Part shown: positions 6,759 to 7,923 of the stretch, piece by piece
Layout: each line of letters starts with the position of its first letter
Numbering within the stretch: the first letter of the stretch is position 1
Assembly (NCBI GenBank): GCA_964426355.1
Contig: CAYRRA010000196.1
Coordinates: forward strand, 1-7,923
Source of the DNA: JAJFTV01 sp964426355
GTDB taxonomy: Bacteria; Chloroflexota; Anaerolineae; Anaerolineales; Anaerolineaceae
Length of the DNA stretch: 7,923 bases
Direction: 5' to 3'
Program-made: the position numbers and the translations under genes
The notes under the pieces: model-generated
The model's input: the letters and a program-made list of their open reading frames with translations, nothing else
The model's database searches: none
Told to the model about the DNA's origin: nothing

Positions 6759-6967
6759 AAAAATACAACCTACCTTTATATTTAGTAATATACCTATATT
6801 GTAAACGGTTATGTTTTAGTATTATGACATCACCATTTTACAACATAAAGCCTGCCTTCGAATTAACGTTTTCGAAAGCATATTGCATATCTACCCCTGC
6901 TACTCACTCAATTTACGTGCTTTTTATCCCCTCTCCGGCGTAAACCAACCTCCTTTTGCCGATCCCT
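6759..6967 (-). other. Long hairpin-rich leader of the long beta-helix gene, unidentified
   Basis: If transcription starts at the promoter near 6974, about 209 nt precede the start codon. The leader begins with a hairpin at 6961-6936 (CGGC-AAA paired to TTT-GCCG with a two-base bulge) whose loop exposes AGGAGG. It has purine-rich GGAGAGGGG at about 6938-6930, a direct repeat ATATGC-A-ATATGC, and a 9-bp stem (GCTTTCGAA/TTCGAAGGC) at 6879-6854 with an 8-nt loop. A TACAAT at 6803-6798 could be a second, weaker -10 box. I do not recognise a known riboswitch class. Confidence 0.4.
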
Positions 6968-6973
6968 GATTGC

Positions 6974-6982
6974 ATTATAGCA
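6974..6982 (-). promoter_or_regulatory. Extended -10 promoter upstream of the long beta-helix gene
   Basis: The minus strand reads TGCTATAAT, a perfect -10 hexamer with the TGn extension. The hexamer at the -35 position (TCTTCC) is poor, as is typical for extended -10 promoters. It lies in the gap after the EamA transporter gene, so the beta-helix gene probably has its own start. Confidence 0.6.
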
Positions 6983-7096
6983 ACCATAAAAGCAATGGAA
7001 GAAATTTTCCGTCCGTTTTGTGTCCGAAATCTGTCGGTTATGGTTAGTTTTTAATAGAAATGATTGAAATTCATCCGTGCGAATCTGACTTTCCCA

Positions 7097-7921
7097 TTAA
7101 ATGGAAAATAAAACAACAGCAGCTAATGCAAGAGCTATTCCCACCCACTGCATCCGGGCGATGCGCTCTTTTAGGAGAAGCCAGGCGAAAATGATGGTCA
7201 TGCCCGGGTAAAGTGAACTGAGCACAGCAGCAACATCTAATCGCCCGGTCTGCCCTGCAAGAATAAACGCCAATGTCCCCAGGTTATCAAGAACCAGGTT
7301 GGTTATAATCAAAGGGAAACCTGTCATCAGCGGGCTCCAGGTCCGCTGTTTTATCAAAAAGAAAACCCCCAAAACCAGGCATCCTGTCAACCGTGTGGCA
7401 ACCATCGCCCAGAAAACACTTGTCTGGCTACCGCGATTTACCAGGATGAAATAAACACCAAAACCAATCCCTGCCAGCAAAGGGAGCCGAATTTCTCGCC
7501 AGCGGACATGTTTGTTCACGCCATCGCCAACCGTAATCAACCAAACAGAAGCCAATGCGACCACAAAGCCTGAAATCGTTATCCATCCCGGAAAACCTTG
7601 CAAAAAGAAACCTGCAATGACGGGTAAAGCGGCAGCCATGACCGCTGAAACTGCCGCTGCAATGCTCATCATCCCAATCGCCATTGCCCGATACAGGATC
7701 AAAATCCCGGTAAGACCAAAGCCGCCAGCGAACATACACCAGACCCAATCTGTCCAGGGCATAACCGGTTCACCCGCAATAAGAGCCGCCACAGGCATGA
7801 TAACCAACCCCAAAAGCCAGGTAATTGCAACCACCTGGTAATATGGAGCTTTTCGACTTGCAAGACCACCTGTAAAATCTGCTGCCCCCCAGGATAAAGC
7901 TGAGAATAATCCATATATCAC
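7097..7921 (-). CDS. EamA/DMT-family transporter
   Basis: From a GTG at 7921 the product is 274 residues, MIYGLFSALSWGAADFTGGLASRK onward, a typical family opening, so the start is likely right even though the window ends two bases upstream and no RBS can be checked. About ten hydrophobic helices form two EamA halves (about 1-131 and 145-273). The second half contains the usual LSSLYPGMTIIFAWLLLKER signature, followed by a last helix and a very short tail. Relatives export amino acids, nucleotide sugars or other small metabolites across the cytoplasmic membrane; the substrate cannot be read from sequence. No clear terminator follows it. A functional link to the polysaccharide genes is possible but not shown. 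Confidence 0.87.
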   Translation of the reverse strand: MIYGLFSALSWGAADFTGGLASRKAPYYQVVAITWLLGLVIMPVAALIAGEPVMPWTDWVWCMFAGGFGLTGILILYRAMAIGMMSIAAAVSAVMAAALPVIAGFFLQGFPGWITISGFVVALASVWLITVGDGVNKHVRWREIRLPLLAGIGFGVYFILVNRGSQTSVFWAMVATRLTGCLVLGVFFLIKQRTWSPLMTGFPLIITNLVLDNLGTLAFILAGQTGRLDVAAVLSSLYPGMTIIFAWLLLKERIARMQWVGIALALAAVVLFSI

Positions 7922-7923
7922 TG

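Noticed and set aside
6759..6967. A second c-di-GMP riboswitch (class I or II) in the leader of the long beta-helix gene
   Set aside because: It lacks the GGGACGCAAAGC and GGTTGCCG blocks of class I and I found no class II pattern; kept only as an unidentified leader.
7512..7841. 109-codon open frame on the plus strand
   Set aside because: It is antisense to the EamA transporter. Its Ala/Pro/Thr-rich composition reflects the complement of membrane-helix codons.

Overview
The window looks like part of an exopolysaccharide or cell-envelope locus from a Chloroflexota bacterium, most likely of the Anaerolineae type. The taxonomic clue is the long Thr/Pro/Val linker (PTATPVPP-like runs) joining modules of a secreted protein, a style I associate with that group. 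This is inference; there is no rRNA or marker gene to confirm it. All five recognisable genes lie on the minus strand, so transcription runs from high to low coordinates.

In the direction of transcription: (1) 7921-7097 is a 10-TM EamA/DMT-family transporter. (2) A 338-bp gap holds an extended -10 promoter and a hairpin-rich leader of about 200 nt. (3) 6758-4269 encodes a secreted four-part protein: signal peptide, Ig/FN3-like domain, long Thr/Pro linker, jelly-roll-like carbohydrate-binding domain and C-terminal right-handed parallel beta-helix. It ends at a strong intrinsic terminator (4227-4200). (4) A near-consensus sigma-70-type promoter (4039-4011) starts a new transcript. Its leader contains a cyclic-di-GMP-I (GEMM-I) riboswitch aptamer (3959-3871), followed at once by an overlapping intrinsic terminator (3873-3835). 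(5) Downstream is a specialised NusG paralog (stop at 3207) of the RfaH/UpxY/LoaP kind. (6) A structured gap with a second promoter precedes 2918-1272, a membrane-anchored or secreted paralog of the beta-helix protein. (7) 975-1 is the N-terminal 325 residues of a Wzx-like polysaccharide flippase that runs off the left edge.

The main discovery candidate is the control circuit at 4039-3207. c-di-GMP, the usual biofilm messenger, would be sensed by the leader RNA. The 3' strand of aptamer helix P1 shares bases with the 5' strand of the terminator, so ligand binding should prevent termination (an ON switch). The gene released is itself a processive-antiterminator type protein placed just ahead of polysaccharide export and modification genes. 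That suggests two antitermination steps in series: a riboswitch controlling initiation of the programme, then a NusG paralog controlling elongation through the long operon. The two beta-helix proteins flanking the regulator share a C-terminal domain and are plausible extracellular polysaccharide lyases, epimerases or binding proteins acting on the product.

No tRNA, rRNA, CRISPR array, insertion sequence or integrase was seen.
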